A DNA stretch of 64,000 bases from Nilaparvata lugens. Lineage: Eukaryota; Arthropoda; Insecta; Hemiptera; Delphacidae. Of the stretch, positions 23,528 to 36,369 are shown one piece after another. The DNA lies in the NCBI RefSeq assembly GCF_014356525.2, contig NC_052506.1, positions 30,138,192-30,202,191 on the forward strand. Reading direction: 5' to 3'. Made by a program: the position numbers and the translations under genes. A model generated the notes under the pieces. It saw only the letters and a list, made by a program, of their open reading frames with translations. It searched no databases and had not been told where the DNA came from. How positions within the stretch are numbered: position 1 is the stretch's first letter; every line of letters starts with the position of its first letter.

Positions 23528-25230
23528 AGTGGTTTTCCGAATAGGATCCTCATGGAACCCAATGTCACTTGTAAAGGAAATAGTCTGCTGTTTCCATGAT
23601 TCTCACCAACTCTGTATTATTACAAGTTGCTGATTTCAGAGATCAATACAACAGTTCATTAGCGGATTTCCTAACCCAGGGAGTCACTAATAATGTTGCT
23701 GTTAGGTTTTCAAATCTCAATTTATTCAATCCTCCTACATTGACAATGATTTTGTCAATAATATCTCTTCTAAGATGATATTTTCAGATAGAGAACTTGG
23801 GGGAAAATGACGACTTGAACTCATATTCACAACACGATCAAATATTTTCATCGAAGATCTCTTTGAATAGCCTAGGAACAAAAATGAAAATATGTACAAT
23901 ATATAGATGCTATTCATATATATCAATAGTTTAACTGACTTCTTCGCACACATCTACATTGAAAACCACATATTATACAATGTTCGAAGAAGAGAGCATG
24001 CATGGAAAAAATCACCAGCAAGCTTTTTGGCTGAAACATGCGTCTCCATTAAATATTAATTTTCACAAACAGATGTAGATTAAAACGATAAATTAATTTG
24101 AACTGTTAACAGTTGAACTTTGTTTGGGATTACTCGAGTTTGTTTTCGACTCTAATGCAAAACGTTAATGCATTTCTGAGCAAGAAAATTCTGCTGAACA
24201 GTATTCCGGTGAACGTAGATTACACATATGCATACGAAAGGCAGTGTTTGTAGGTTTGTTATGAGAGATGAAAATTTTATTAAATTTCATATCAAGCTCC
24301 TACGAGCCAAAGTCACAGTCCTGTTCTGCGCTCGGAGTTATCGTGGATGAATGTTAATGGTTGGTGTAGTTTGGGGAGGAGGGATGGAGGGATGAAAGTC
24401 ATTTGGCCATTAGTTTTAAAGCGGTGGCAGCAGCAGCAGTGGCGGGGTGGCCAATGTACCTAGTGGCATCTCTCAGTACCCTCTCGACCGCAAATAATGC
24501 GCTGGTCCGTCTGAGCCCTCGATTACTGGCCAGAAGGTCGCTTCTAATTACTCGCCAGTACGTTTTCGCGATCAGGACACGATACAGCCTTTCCTTGCTC
24601 TAGGTCCGTTGTTACTCTAAAGCGTAGATAGGCGAATAAAGAAAGATGCTGTAATTAAGTAAGTGAAAGAGTCCGCTGCAAAGGGCTAGCCATCCGTTAT
24701 CATGCTCTCTCTTGCTCCAACAAGGGACCGGACGATAATTGAACCGAGCAAGGAGGAAGAAAAGCTGCGGGTCAGATGAATAAACTGATTAAAAAAGAAT
24801 GACGGACAAGAGAACAGTGGAACGAAAGAGGAGACAAACCACTGGGTATCAGTCTGCAGTTGTGAGATCACATTAAGGGCTGCTCTAATCAGAGGCTACG
24901 TTTTTCCAACCTTTTCCCTCTTCACCGTAGACAAACGTTTGCGGCTTGAGAAAACCTGTTAACGCTTCTACCACAACATTCTATGCTCTGGTTGAGGGTT
25001 GTTTGTATATAGCCTACTTTTTGCTTCTGTCTATAATCTCCATAACAATTACAACTACATGTTTCATTTCATCAACAGAAGCATTGTGGAAGATATTCAT
25101 GGTGGATTAGGGACTAGAATTGGAGGCATGTTATTGGAAGATCAAACAACATGAGAAGGAGATATTTTCATGAGAATGTCGCTAAATGAATTACTCATGA
25201 AATTTTCCAAATAAAGAACACCAGAGAGAT
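23528..25230. other. Noncoding with a GC-richer block
   Basis: No gene recognised. About 24380-24620 is GC-rich, contains a short GCA/GCG run and several TAAT-type sites, and stands out from the AT-rich flanks. It could be a conserved regulatory island or an exon whose family I do not recognise. The 66-codon frame at 24403-24603 has no domain I can name. Confidence 0.35.
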
Positions 25231-25640
25231 GTGATTAAGGCCCGTATGCAGATACTCGAAGAAATGACAGCCAAGCAATCTCTGTATGTATTTATTTATG
25301 TACGTCCAACGGATCTCGAAAACGGCTCTAACGATTTTGATGAAATTTGCAATATAGGATTGCTTTTATTATTCTTTTTGGTTTGTGGAAAATCTAAATT
25401 CGAACATTTCTGTTTTCAAATGCTTGGACTGAAAATTGGACTTGAATTCGAAAGTGTATGGAACATAACCTACGTTTTGGACAATGTATAGTGTATAAAT
25501 CAAAATTCGGGGAAGAAACAGTTTTGGGCTGTGCCTGTTAATCCTTCCCCAATCATTTAAATGAATAAACTTAACTTTGCTTTTATGCTTCTATGCTTTT
25601 GTACTCCAGAGCGAAGCTTGGGGCCCAATATTTATGATAA
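25231..25640 (+). repeat. Dispersed noncoding repeat
   Basis: A segment with GTACGTCCAACGGATCTCG, GAAAACGGCTCTAACGATTT and TGATGAAATTTGCAATATAGG, ending in a TTCGGGGAAG ... CTTCCCC pair and GCGAAGCTTGG, has the look of a repeat class that I recall as common in insect genomes. The 86-codon open frame inside it (25231-25491) is probably incidental. There is only one copy in this window, so the family assignment is from memory, not from alignment. Confidence 0.4.
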
Positions 25641-28600
25641 ATGCAACCACATCTACAAGTAAACGGGGTTTAACGTTTAAACTTTTTGTAGACTGTCCAG
25701 TTAGTGAGGAAGATTATAAGATCCAAGGAAATGAGCTTGGGCTGTAAATGGTTTTAATGGTTACAAAATAGATGGATGAATAGCAACAAGAAACTAGAAT
25801 AAACAAGATTGAATTCTTCAATTAAATAAAAACCCATTCTCATTCAGTCATTAACGGATGAGGAGGTCCTGTATGAAACAATAACTTTAAAACAAAATGA
25901 TAAAAATAATGAGTGATTAGTTACAATATACAATTCAAACTATTAAAATTGCATAACATAATTTTTCTACAAAGCGAATATTGTTATTTATTTTCAATAA
26001 TTGTTACAATTTATCACAAAGAATTACCAAAATATTAGACACAGTAGATATAAAAATAGATTACTGTATTAGGGGAAATAAATACGAGTAATTAACAACA
26101 CTACTTTCTGTGGCCACATCCTTCACTCAGCTTACTTTCTACTAATACTAATACTTTATCTTATCCTTCATTATTAGGTTCCAGAATATTGATGCTCTTG
26201 TTCTGAGAATGGGAGAAGAGAGAGGGAGATATTTTTTCAAGTCAGGCTTTCTTTCTTGAAAGATCTTTCTTTCCATAAAAGATGGATTTGATGGTGAGTT
26301 TGAAGTCGGAACAGGTGAATTGCCTAATACTTGTAGGAAGACGACGACGATGAGGCTTTATCATCCTCATATTTATACAATTACACATTTTGAAGTGGAA
26401 TAATGAGCTTGTTTCGCGGGTGAACATACTGTCACCACAAACAAACACTTCAACAAACTCGCCAGATGTTCACAGACAATAAATTAGGTTCGACACTGAA
26501 GGATCAATAGCTCATATCGCTGAGTATAGATAGTATTACGCCCTGATGTCGATTTGTGATCACCACCAAGCAAACATGGGGTGAAAACCCATATTTTGTG
26601 GTTCCATCTCGGCAGCAGCGAATATGACACCCTTTCGGGGGTAAAATGTAGACAGCAACAGTGTATTATGAAGTATGACTTGCTCTTAGGACATGCTATT
26701 TTTATTGGAGAGATTCCACAATGTGTTCAGCAAATCGGAGAATCAGTAAGATAAATATTCCGAATGGGCACAAAACGCATATAAAAGTTGCAGTATATTA
26801 GTACAGTTTGATATCAGTTATGCAAGACCTTACCTATGCAGAAATTATCAAGTTCGAAGTGATGATTTTCCAGGGGAAGAAATAGTTTTTCCTGGAAATC
26901 AGTTGAATTCAATGATTCAGTCTGATTGAATGATTCCAATTGCATTCAGATTTCTACTGTCTGCTTGGAAACTATATTATCCATTGGAACAACCCTCACT
27001 TTTCAGTCTTAGAATCAGTATATTATGTCAGTAAACTGGAAATTCTCAGCTAGAGTGGCATTTATACAATTATTTGAAATACCAAATACGATAATGCTAT
27101 GACAATTTTTTGGTTAATTTTTCAACCTTATTATGAATATGGATTAGGAGAATCATCAATACTACAAAATTATTAGTCAATGATAATTTTTATGCAATAA
27201 AATAATGATGGAAATATCACGCTCCTTTAATCATATGTTCTTAGAAAAGGTAATTGTCCTTTAAATAACTCATTCTTGATACATTTTCCGGTAAGAGAAA
27301 CCAATGGAACTCGGCAGGAGAGTTGAGCCAATATAGTTATCACACCAGTGAAACCACTAGAGGGAAAGTATTAGCTCTTATTACATAAAACGAATCATTA
27401 TTGAATAGTGGAACTATAGCATTATGTAATTGTGGGCCTCTATGATTGTGAAATAGTTCATTTCCACGACAAGAATATCATTGATCAATTAATTTTTTTG
27501 CATTCTGGCCTTCTCTGTCAACACATTCACAAATATAACGATTGATTGACAAAATATCTTTGTTAAAAGAGAGATATAGGATTCTACTTACTAAATTTGT
27601 AAATAATAGAGACCGTAAATATGAAACGCTCTTTGCTGATGCAAAGCATGACATAAGTGTTGGATACTTTTTTTTAGTCTGCCTCCAAAAGAATTTAGGA
27701 AATCACCTTGTAGAGTTGATTTGCGGTTGAACGATAATCACTCGTATTCGTATACGTCTACGACTATGGATGGTGAAAGCAGACAACTCTGATTCAAGTA
27801 TTGTTTCTTCAGTTATGTTCATTTTACAGTATTCTCTTCTCAAATATGAGAAAACTTTCTCAACAAATATTGTTTTTCCCGGTTCTACACTAAAGGTTTC
27901 ATATAGGTTTCATTCCCTATCATTTTGCTTTCCTGAACTATAAGCAGAGCAGACAGAGTATAGAAGAAGTTGAAACTGCATTTTAAACTGATAATAGGGT
28001 GAAGTGAAGTACCATGGAGTAGGCTATTAGGCAGGAGCCGAAGTTAATACCAAGTTGTTATACCACATTAACTTGAGCTGGAGCTATTGACAGTAAGGAG
28101 TGTGCTAAAAAACGAATTTGAGAACAGAAAATTAGTGTTGAAAAATTTCGTTCGATAAAGATATTCTTGTATAAATCAATGAATACAACCCACTCTCAGT
28201 CTTGGAAGATGATAATCAATGATATCTTGGATACCCAATTGGTGGTAAGACGCCTTGTTATGACTCCGAAAATTATTTCGGAGACATATTGTATTTGGAA
28301 TTTAATTCAAACTAACTCCTTTTCAATCATAAGAAATGAGATTAACTAACTCACAGATAACTGTAATTCAGATTTCAAATTCATTTCTATATCTAGTAAA
28401 TGTTTATCAATACAGTACATGGACTTGGAAAGATGATAACAGTCAGTACATTCGAAAAATATCGTCAAACTTTTTTCGCATGAAAGCTAATAATGTAAAC
28501 GATAATTAGGTTACATCAACACGACGAGTCACATTGATAGACCCTATCAATATTTTCTTATACATTTCGAACTCTAGTCTTTCCAAACTTGTTTAGACAG

Positions 28601-29754
28601 TAAGTGGAATAACTATAGTATGAACTTTCATAAAAAGTTTTCAAATTTACAACGAAATTCAATTTCTTCGGCTGGGGGGCAAGCGAAGTGGTGGGGAGGA
28701 TATGGAAAACAGTACAGCAACGTAGAAGCATTTCTTTCCAACGACTTTCATGTTTATGAACGAAGAAAATTTTGTGACGCTGGTTGTGTGTGGTCTCAAA
28801 GGATGGATAGTCGCCAATCGCAGAACAGAATCCATCATGGCCTCGAACTTTGCTCAACAAAATGGCTTTTTTTAAGACTTCTACATTCAAGAGACGGGAG
28901 TTAGGCGAGTATCTGAGTCTGCGTATGATATATATTAAAAGTTTGAATTGCTGTGGCATCAACTGATTCACTGAATTAAACGCTGGGGAAATTCCGCGAG
29001 AGATATAAAGAGAGGAACAGGTTGATGGTGGAGCGGATTCTCCATTCTCTCGGTTGGTGCTTATTGTCGATGGAATGGGCAATGAGAAGTTCAGTAACAA
29101 TCTACAACCGATATTCAATCTACGTAATGTTCTGTTTTGACCCCGTTGTACGGAGATATTGCTGCACCAGATTAGAACTCAGTTCATAGCCTCATATTCC
29201 CGTACTAAATGGTGCAGAGATTATGGGATATGAATGCGAAACCAAAATGCAACCCCGAATTATGAATGCCATTGAATACCAATCCCTATTATGTTTCAAA
29301 TAACATGTTCATGATTCCTAAACAATCATCAGTTCTCATCCATTTTAAATTTATAAATTCATCAATAATGATATTATCAGGAACTTCATGTTAGTGGAAT
29401 GAGTTCTTCCATGGAAAGCACTGAATGTTTTTTTTACAAATTCAACACTCTTCAATATTTGAAGATTGAACATATTTTTTTCATCGCATTTGTATTATCA
29501 TTTTATCATAGTCTAGCGATACAATTCTATTGTGATTCTCGGTTCTGTTCAATCATTTCTATTAAAATCATTCGAGAGATGAAATGTAGCTTATATATGG
29601 TATACTGAATTTATGCATAGTATATTACTAAGATGAATTTTTTCATGAACTATACGATCATTTTCTGGAATGATAATTACAATTTCAATAAAAAACTTAT
29701 CAAGTGATGAAACAAAATTCCCTAAAAATTTATATTTAACGAGTTATTATAGCG
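25641..29754. other. Noncoding, no gene recognised
   Basis: The longest open frame is 186 codons on the minus strand (28558-29118). It overlaps a 94-codon plus-strand frame, lacks any recognisable domain and shows no splice or promoter context, so I do not call it a gene. Confidence 0.4.
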
Positions 29755-29945
29755 ATAAGTGGAGCTTTGTGGCTTCATGGCCTGTGTTATGGCCTTCATG
29801 GTTGTGTTTATAATCTTCTATTTTTTAGTATACAATTAGTTATAGGAATTATTATCATTATTATTGTTCTGACATTGTAACCTTCAATTTGAGTGATTCT
29901 CCAAATTTTATGTACCTTCTGATGATTGTGAATAAATAAATAAAT
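29755..29945 (+). mobile_element. LINE 3' end, plus orientation
   Basis: The block ends with TGTACCTTCTGATGATTGTG followed at once by three AATA/AAAT units. The same arrangement, TGTAATCTTCCTTGATATTG then TGAATAAATAAATAAAT, occurs at 31271-31334 on the minus strand. An identical abrupt junction with a short tandem tail in two places indicates a shared LINE 3' terminus. Coding sequence is absent, so both would be severely 5'-truncated; the left border is a guess. Confidence 0.45.
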
Positions 29946-30849
29946 CTTTCCACTTTCTAGGATTAATTACATTCAAGTTCATGAGTTTCAATCGAGTATA
30001 CTTCACTTTCGTTTGGATGAACGGACAAACACATAGTTCATTATTTATTCACCTTGGAGGACTGATTAACAAACTTGATTCAAATTTGTGAATCTCAATG
30101 AACTCGTTTTCATAAGAATGGGAGTTCTTACTGACTTTAATTTTCAATCTATTATAGGAAAAGGTTTCTTTTGAAATGACCGTGAGACTCATATACAGAC
30201 ATTGTTCATAAACAGTTGCCTACCACATTGCCTACTGGTTATTTCTTCAATCGATGATCCTACTCCGGTTATTGGTTACCAGAGAGTGTAGAATGTGAAT
30301 GTTACATTCCATACACGTTATAGCAAAATTGCTTACACAATCAAAATCCTAATATACAAATATACAAACCAGCCATCAACTGCTTCCATGTTTCGAGCCT
30401 CTACACAGCTATGAGATTATCTGTTCGTTACGACAATAGAGCAAATTAGGAACTTGATTCAAAAGACACACCAATCAGTGATCCATTAAACTGAGTTCAA
30501 GTTAGATGCGATTCGAGCGCTGGCTTCATTTGTTGTCTTGAGAAAGGGACTTAGCCGTGTTACGCAACAGAAACAGCAGCAACATCAGCAGCATCAGCTA
30601 CAGCTTGATCGGAAGACAAAGCGCACCCCCACCCCCACCAACAACCATCAACCCCAACCCCCAACCATTCGCTCGCGTCCGGCTGCCAACAAAAGCTTCA
30701 GCTAATAATAATTGTGCACGCCGAACTTGACGCGCGCACACACATACACTTGCCAATTAGACGATTATTGTTCCAGCTTGGTTTGTTATAAGCAATTTGG
30801 ATTGACTGCGATCGAACTAGACGTTCTTGAGCAGCCAAACACACGCACA
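29946..30849. other. Noncoding; Q-rich open stretch and C-rich patch at its end
   Basis: From 30490 to 30707 one plus-strand frame stays open without an ATG and would encode a glutamine/histidine-rich then proline/threonine-rich segment (CAG/CAA-type repeats at about 30570-30600). At 30626-30662 four C runs of four or five bases occur, so the minus strand could form a G-quadruplex. This could be part of a low-complexity exon, but no splice sites are convincing. Confidence 0.3.
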
Positions 30850-30948
30850 CCATAGCTGAGTTCACAAAAGCTGGGTTTTCGTTTGTGCGTAAATGCCGTC
30901 GTCGACCACGAGAGGATGAGCATCTCACATTGGGTAGATTTCAATTTG
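30850..30948. repeat. 99-bp direct duplication, unit 1
   Basis: Identical to 31141-31239 except for one base (CGAGAGG here, CGACAGG there). The unit starts CCATAGCTGAG and ends TTTCAATTTG. It is separated from its partner by 192 bp of different sequence. Confidence 0.9.
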
Positions 30949-31140
30949 AACAATCATGAGCAAATCACTCCATCCACCCTTCTATTACTGATCAACTCTT
31001 GTCTCCTATTTCTTCAATTGAGACCGCTTAAAAATACTGAGATGATCAAATATTAGAAAAGTTCATTTAACAATCAATCACGCACAGTTGAACTTCGTCT
31101 TGCATGACGAATTAAACTTCCTCAATATTCTTATCCGGCC

Positions 31141-31239
31141 CCATAGCTGAGTTCACAAAAGCTGGGTTTTCGTTTGTGCGTAAATGCCGTCGTCGACCAC
31201 GACAGGATGAGCATCTCACATTGGGTAGATTTCAATTTG
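31141..31239. repeat. 99-bp direct duplication, unit 2
   Basis: Second unit of the duplication at 30850-30948, one mismatch by eye. Such a recent, exact-edged duplicate is either a very young rearrangement or an assembly artefact from two haplotypes. Confidence 0.9.
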
Positions 31240-31270
31240 TCTGAATAACCTAAAAGATTATGTTCAATTA

Positions 31271-31340
31271 TTCATTTATTCATTTATTTATTTATTTATT
31301 CACAATATCAAGGAAGATTACAGGCATTACGCCCAAATCA
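31271..31340 (-). mobile_element. LINE 3' end, minus orientation
   Basis: On the minus strand the sequence ATCTTCCTTGATATTGTG is followed by a run of AATA/AATG units, matching the plus-strand tail that ends at 29945. This supports insertion of the same LINE family in the opposite orientation. How far it extends to the right is unclear, and no reverse-transcriptase frame is present. Confidence 0.45.
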
Positions 31341-34300
31341 GTCTTCACTACTATTTATGTTTTAATGGGGATCTTGAGTTTATACTTTTTTATACTTCCA
31401 AATGGCAATATGTTGATATTATTAGAAATGTTTTTATTCTTTAATAATAAACACAGCTGTTTTAGCACACTTGAAATGTGGACAATATGAATGTCAACAA
31501 TGCTTGCCCCCGTCGACTGCGGAAATTCACGCACAAACGAAAATTCACGCACAAAGGCGTTGCACCCTTCAGTCTGCTACTGCTACCTTCGAATCCCGCC
31601 AAATTCCATCGAATATGCATGGACGTTTGATCATCTCATAACTTACCCTCGCACTTGCCATTACCCATGCACAAGCAAAAAGCTCATGTGGGTATCATAG
31701 ACGATAAAAAATTTTAATGTATCTTAAACCTTCTATTAAAAATCGATTATATTAATTATTTCCACCATCATTCTCATTATTATAATAAGTTTACTTGTTT
31801 TGATTCATATAGAGTTGTTTCTAATAGACAGATAATTTCCATAGCCTTACACTATGTGCATGACTATCACTTTTATAACATTGTTGCTTTCATGTGGGAT
31901 CTTCCAATCTCCTCATAAAATATCAACTTGTATCGAATATGGTTTTGTTTAGCTCCCAAATGATTCAATAAGTTATCCTGTTACATTGAATACGAAATTC
32001 TAGAGGAACCGTTAACAATCGTTTGTATGGTGATTACTGTCTAATTTCAGGAAGAGTACTCATGCTAACTGCATTTTGGGCAGCATTGATGACAGTAAAT
32101 CGAAGTATTCACCACAATCACCAGCTATGGGGATAGTTTAAGGTGCAACAGTACGATTGCGGTGGGAGGAGGTGATAGAAGGGAAGGTCGTTTCGTATCG
32201 GGATGAAAATTCAATTTTGATAATAGCCGATCCATCTTATTGTAATGATAGGCTGTGTGCCTCCATCTGCCCGCATGACATCCTGTGCATCCACGTAGCA
32301 ACAAAAAGAACGAAATAATAGAGATAATAATGACTAACCACCACAATAGCAGAACGGGCAACAATGTGAAGCTATACTTCTCAAGAGCTACACTCGTATT
32401 CCCTTCTCTATAAAACGTCATTATCAACTGAACCTCGGAGGGTCCCTCCTTGGGAACAAAATCCTCATTCGATATGAGAGAAGCGATTCAAAACTGAATT
32501 TATTCTGTGTTATGGCGTCAGGTGGAAATTAAGAAAGAAGTAAAAGTGTGCACTGAGGTCGAGTAGCATTCTCTGCCGATAATAAATTCCAATTCACACT
32601 ATGAACAGAGAATGTGGATTTTCTCCATATTAAGGTGAATTGAAAACGATATTGTCAGTTCCACATAATTTTTGTAATTCCACCTTGATAATAAATTCGT
32701 CATCGATGAAAGGAGAGCTAAGTTATTTCTTACATTACTCTCAATTTTCACATTTTGAATTACGGTTGCACATCCATCTCTAATATCCCTTATTCCACTA
32801 CACTGTAAGCATTGATGTCAGAAAAATACCAGAAAAGTATCGTTTTATTGTAGATCCCTGAATAATTATGAGTTTTCGGAGTTTTTCAAGAGCACCAGCT
32901 TTTTATTTACAAGGAGTTGCAGAGACAAACGGTTTTATTCACATCAGCTCGTTAAGAATACACCTTGAACTGCATCCACTGCATCAATTCTTAATCGTTT
33001 TTAGTTTGATTGGAGTTGATATGGTATACAAAATTGGATAAGAAATCAACCAGTTATAAATTCGTTGATTCATTCAATCGAAGTGATGACATAATAGCCT
33101 TTCCATGTTTGAGAGGGATTTGTTTTTAATGAAACTTCCAAAAATCTTCTGTTGTTTGTATTGAATTATTAGTTGAATAAATATCGATAGGCGATCGAGA
33201 GAGAGAAACTAACGAGGATTGTCTTAATAGGAATGCACACTATTCATAGTGTTCATGGCATAGTTGTCTAAAGATTAATTATTATCGTAACACGATAGAA
33301 CTAAATACAGCACTCCACGCTTTTATTTTTCTGGTTCTGTTTGAATAATCATTCAAAACATTTTTTTAAAAACATTCCAAATTTCTTCTCTCGCAAAGCA
33401 AAAACATTCTACTGTGAGATTAATCAATGGAACTTATTACCAAAAAGTGTCATTTATATACTGAAAGTGGGTGAGAATGAACCGAAAGACGAGAGAGAGA
33501 TTCCACAAGCAAACATTCACATGAATTAGAATTGCAATCCGGTCTGTCAGTTCAAGTTGAGGAAACTTATGTCAGCGTTTGTCAAGGTGATTCATATCTT
33601 CACAATGAAACATCATCAACAACATCATTGTTATCAAGCTGCATGCCTGGTTTAATTATTTAAAAGCGAACACAGACAATGGAACTTGACGCTACCCTGC
33701 TATTAACTAATTAAAAGTGGAAGGATTAGGATCACAACACTTTTTCCTGTTTATTTTTTACCTGTGCAGTGGCCAGGAACAATCAGGAATCAGGTGTTCG
33801 ATTGATATCGGTCCAATCAGAACAAGAACTTTAATTCACTCATTCAAACTTTGATAACAGCTTTGCAGCTAGGAATGCAAAATTTATGGTCAACCACGTT
33901 GGTTATCATGGAATGGTTTGTCTAGTTTATCAGGCTTTTGCTCGCATTAACTCTAATTCTTCAAATAATTGTCTTAATTCCTGATTTTATAACTTCAAAA
34001 AGTTGACTAACATTTCCAGAATTCTCAAGATTGATTTGTGGGTTACAGAATCTCAATAGATATTCAAAATTTGGCACACATGAATCATTAAAATTATACA
34101 TTCTGATGATACAACATTGTTCCCATGCGGACCTATGTATAGATATGAGAATCTCTACATAACATTAACTACACATGAACTAGGAGTTCGTTAAAATGAG
34201 AATTCCCTTGTTTATGGAGCGATTAGTAAGAGAATTTGTTAGAGATTTGGTTAGAGAATATTTTCCAACTATTTATAGAAATGATTCAATTGAAATTTCA

Positions 34301-35700
34301 TGAATTTTCCATTTTCCTGGAGCGCTTGAATCATAAATTGAATTAATGTAAATACCATTATTTTGCATATTCTACTGCAAAGACATTGCAAATTAACGTC
34401 CTAAAAAGGTGATTTTGTAATCAAATTACGCGCTTGGATGGTTAATACCATTCATACTGATGAAATTTCTTGAATAACTACTGGAAAATATTCTGTTTCA
34501 ACAGTTTCACTGATCGAAATTATTCAAAATCCCCATAAAATTAGAATATAAGTCACAGTTGCTCCAGTTTGTTCTCATTATTCCAACAACCAGAAAAAAT
34601 GTCTATTTGTTGTCGACGGTGTATCAATATTGAATTGATTTTGTTTTCCAGGATATTATGATCAAATGGGTATGGAAAATAACTGGAATTCAGTTAACCA
34701 TTTCACAAATGTATCTTCTCATTTACATATTATATAATAAAAACTCGATTTTTTCATCTTGTTTGTTTTATATTGTTATATTGTTATTCATGTTTGTTAT
34801 AGATAACTTCCATGGGAGGATCGAAACATCCGAATAGAGCCCAGTTTCGATTTTTGTATGATTGGTGCTCTAATATGATTTGTTACTCGATAATAGATAT
34901 TTAGTTATTTTATGCTTGAGTGTGATTCTGAAAAATTGATGAATTCCACAAGATCAGTTGGTAATCAAGAAAAATGTAAGTTTCTTGAATTGATTTAAGT
35001 ATGTAGGTTGAGATCAAGGATATCAATCACTTTTCTACTCAGCTCACATTGAGAACTTTAATAACAAACTGAGGAAGCATTTTCCCAAAATTTCAATCAG
35101 TGGACAAAGAGAATTAGAAATTCGCTAGAGAGCAACGTGAGCAGCAAAACTTTGTTCTTCAAGGAAAGTGAGGAACAAAACAGAATTCACAATTACAAGC
35201 CTTATTTGAAAATTTTCAAGACCATTTCTTTTTAAGATTATTTTCATCCAGCATCCAACTAATTTACCATACAATACCCACCAAGAGTTCAACCGCATCA
35301 TAAGATATATTCTTCCACTTTATATTGGAAATATCAAATATTTCCAATTTAGTAGGATACCAAACAAACAATAGATTTAAACACTTTTCAGACAACGTAA
35401 AACTCGTATCGCTTCATAATCACTGTTTATATGGATAAACTGGAGTTATAAATTTACTCTTGTGAAAAACAATATTTTGTTTCCCATTCCTTGTAAGTTA
35501 TCAGTGAGCTCCAGTTGATATATTCATTCGGTACTGTATTTTCGAGGTATCACTCCGGAATTTATCATTACTCTAATGAACTCAATCTTCATTATGTATA
35601 AATGTATAACTGAATCGAACTTCAAACCCTCATAACTTGAGTCAAATTTTGAAGAATCTTCATAAGGAAAACCAACTCTTCAGGACCAATTTGTCCTGAC
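31341..35700. other. Noncoding, nothing recognised
   Basis: AT-rich sequence. A short inverted echo of the 99-bp unit occurs around 31520-31555, where CGCACAAACGAAAA and CGCACAAAGGCG follow each other. No gene or RNA is supported. Confidence 0.4.
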
Positions 35701-36101
35701 AACAATGACAATTCTGTTCAATAACTTCTAATATTGGAAATATTTTATCCTACATGAAACAACTGCTGGAATATTATTACTGTATAATAACTATTTCAAA
35801 TATCCAATTAAACTATATAAATAGAACCAAGGACTTCTTCTACTGCAAATATTGACCGATGGCATGTTTTGGACAGTTTCGTCCTTCAAATTTTCTTCTG
35901 CTATTCAGCTCTTCGGTCAATATTTGCAGTAGAAACCCTTAGTTCTATTTCTATAGCTTTCTAGCTTTCATTGAAATTTTGAAATAATTATTATACGGTT
36001 ATGATATTCCAGCAGTTTGTTAACTGCACTATACAATGAATCTTCCATCTAGGATAAAGTATCTCCAATATTAGAAGTTATTGAATAGAATTGTCTTTGT
36101 T
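35701..36101. repeat. Long imperfect inverted repeat (fold-back element)
   Basis: The left arm (35701-35859) and right arm (35913-36101) are inverted copies. They pair from GACAATTCTGTTCAATAACT on the outside, through ACTGCTGGAATAT, to ACTGCAAATATTGACCGA next to a loop of about 53 bp. The right arm is about 30 bp longer owing to an internal indel. The loop contains TGTTTTGGACAGTTTCGTCC. There is no coding capacity. It may be a MITE or the terminal part of a Penelope-like element; I could not find a target-site duplication. Confidence 0.75.
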
Positions 36102-36164
36102 CTCAAGCATGCTAAAATGAATATCAATGAGAAATGAAAGTAAGACTGAATATGAGAATTATTG

Positions 36165-36355
36165 AATAGAAATACAAATCTCAGTAACCTTTTTGAATTA
36201 TTTTATCACAACATGTTTCAACATCCATGCCATTTTCAAGTGATCTGTTGGAAATGGCATGAATGTTGGAGCATGTTGTGATAAAATAATTCAAAAAGGG
36301 TACTGAGATTTGTATTTCTATTTATATTACAAGTAGCCCTAAACAGAAAAGAGAC
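36165..36355 (+). mobile_element. Hairpin retroposon-like element with 14-bp direct repeats
   Basis: An inverted repeat of about 71-bp arms (36165-36322, four mismatches by eye) begins AATAGAAATACAAATCTCAG, has a short loop around CAAGTGATCTGTTG, and is followed by about 33 bp ending in an A-rich AAACAGAAAAGAGAC. The direct repeat TATGAGAATTATTG flanks the whole unit at 36151-36164 and 36356-36369. The palindrome with ACATGTT and CAACATG motifs resembles, from memory, the terminal structures of Penelope-like retroelements; that assignment is an inference. Confidence 0.6.
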
Positions 36356-36369
36356 TATGAGAATTATTG

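Noticed and set aside
28558..29118. 186-codon open frame on the minus strand
   Set aside because: No recognisable domain, overlaps an open frame on the other strand, and no splice, promoter or conservation support. Such a length is possible by chance in 64 kb.
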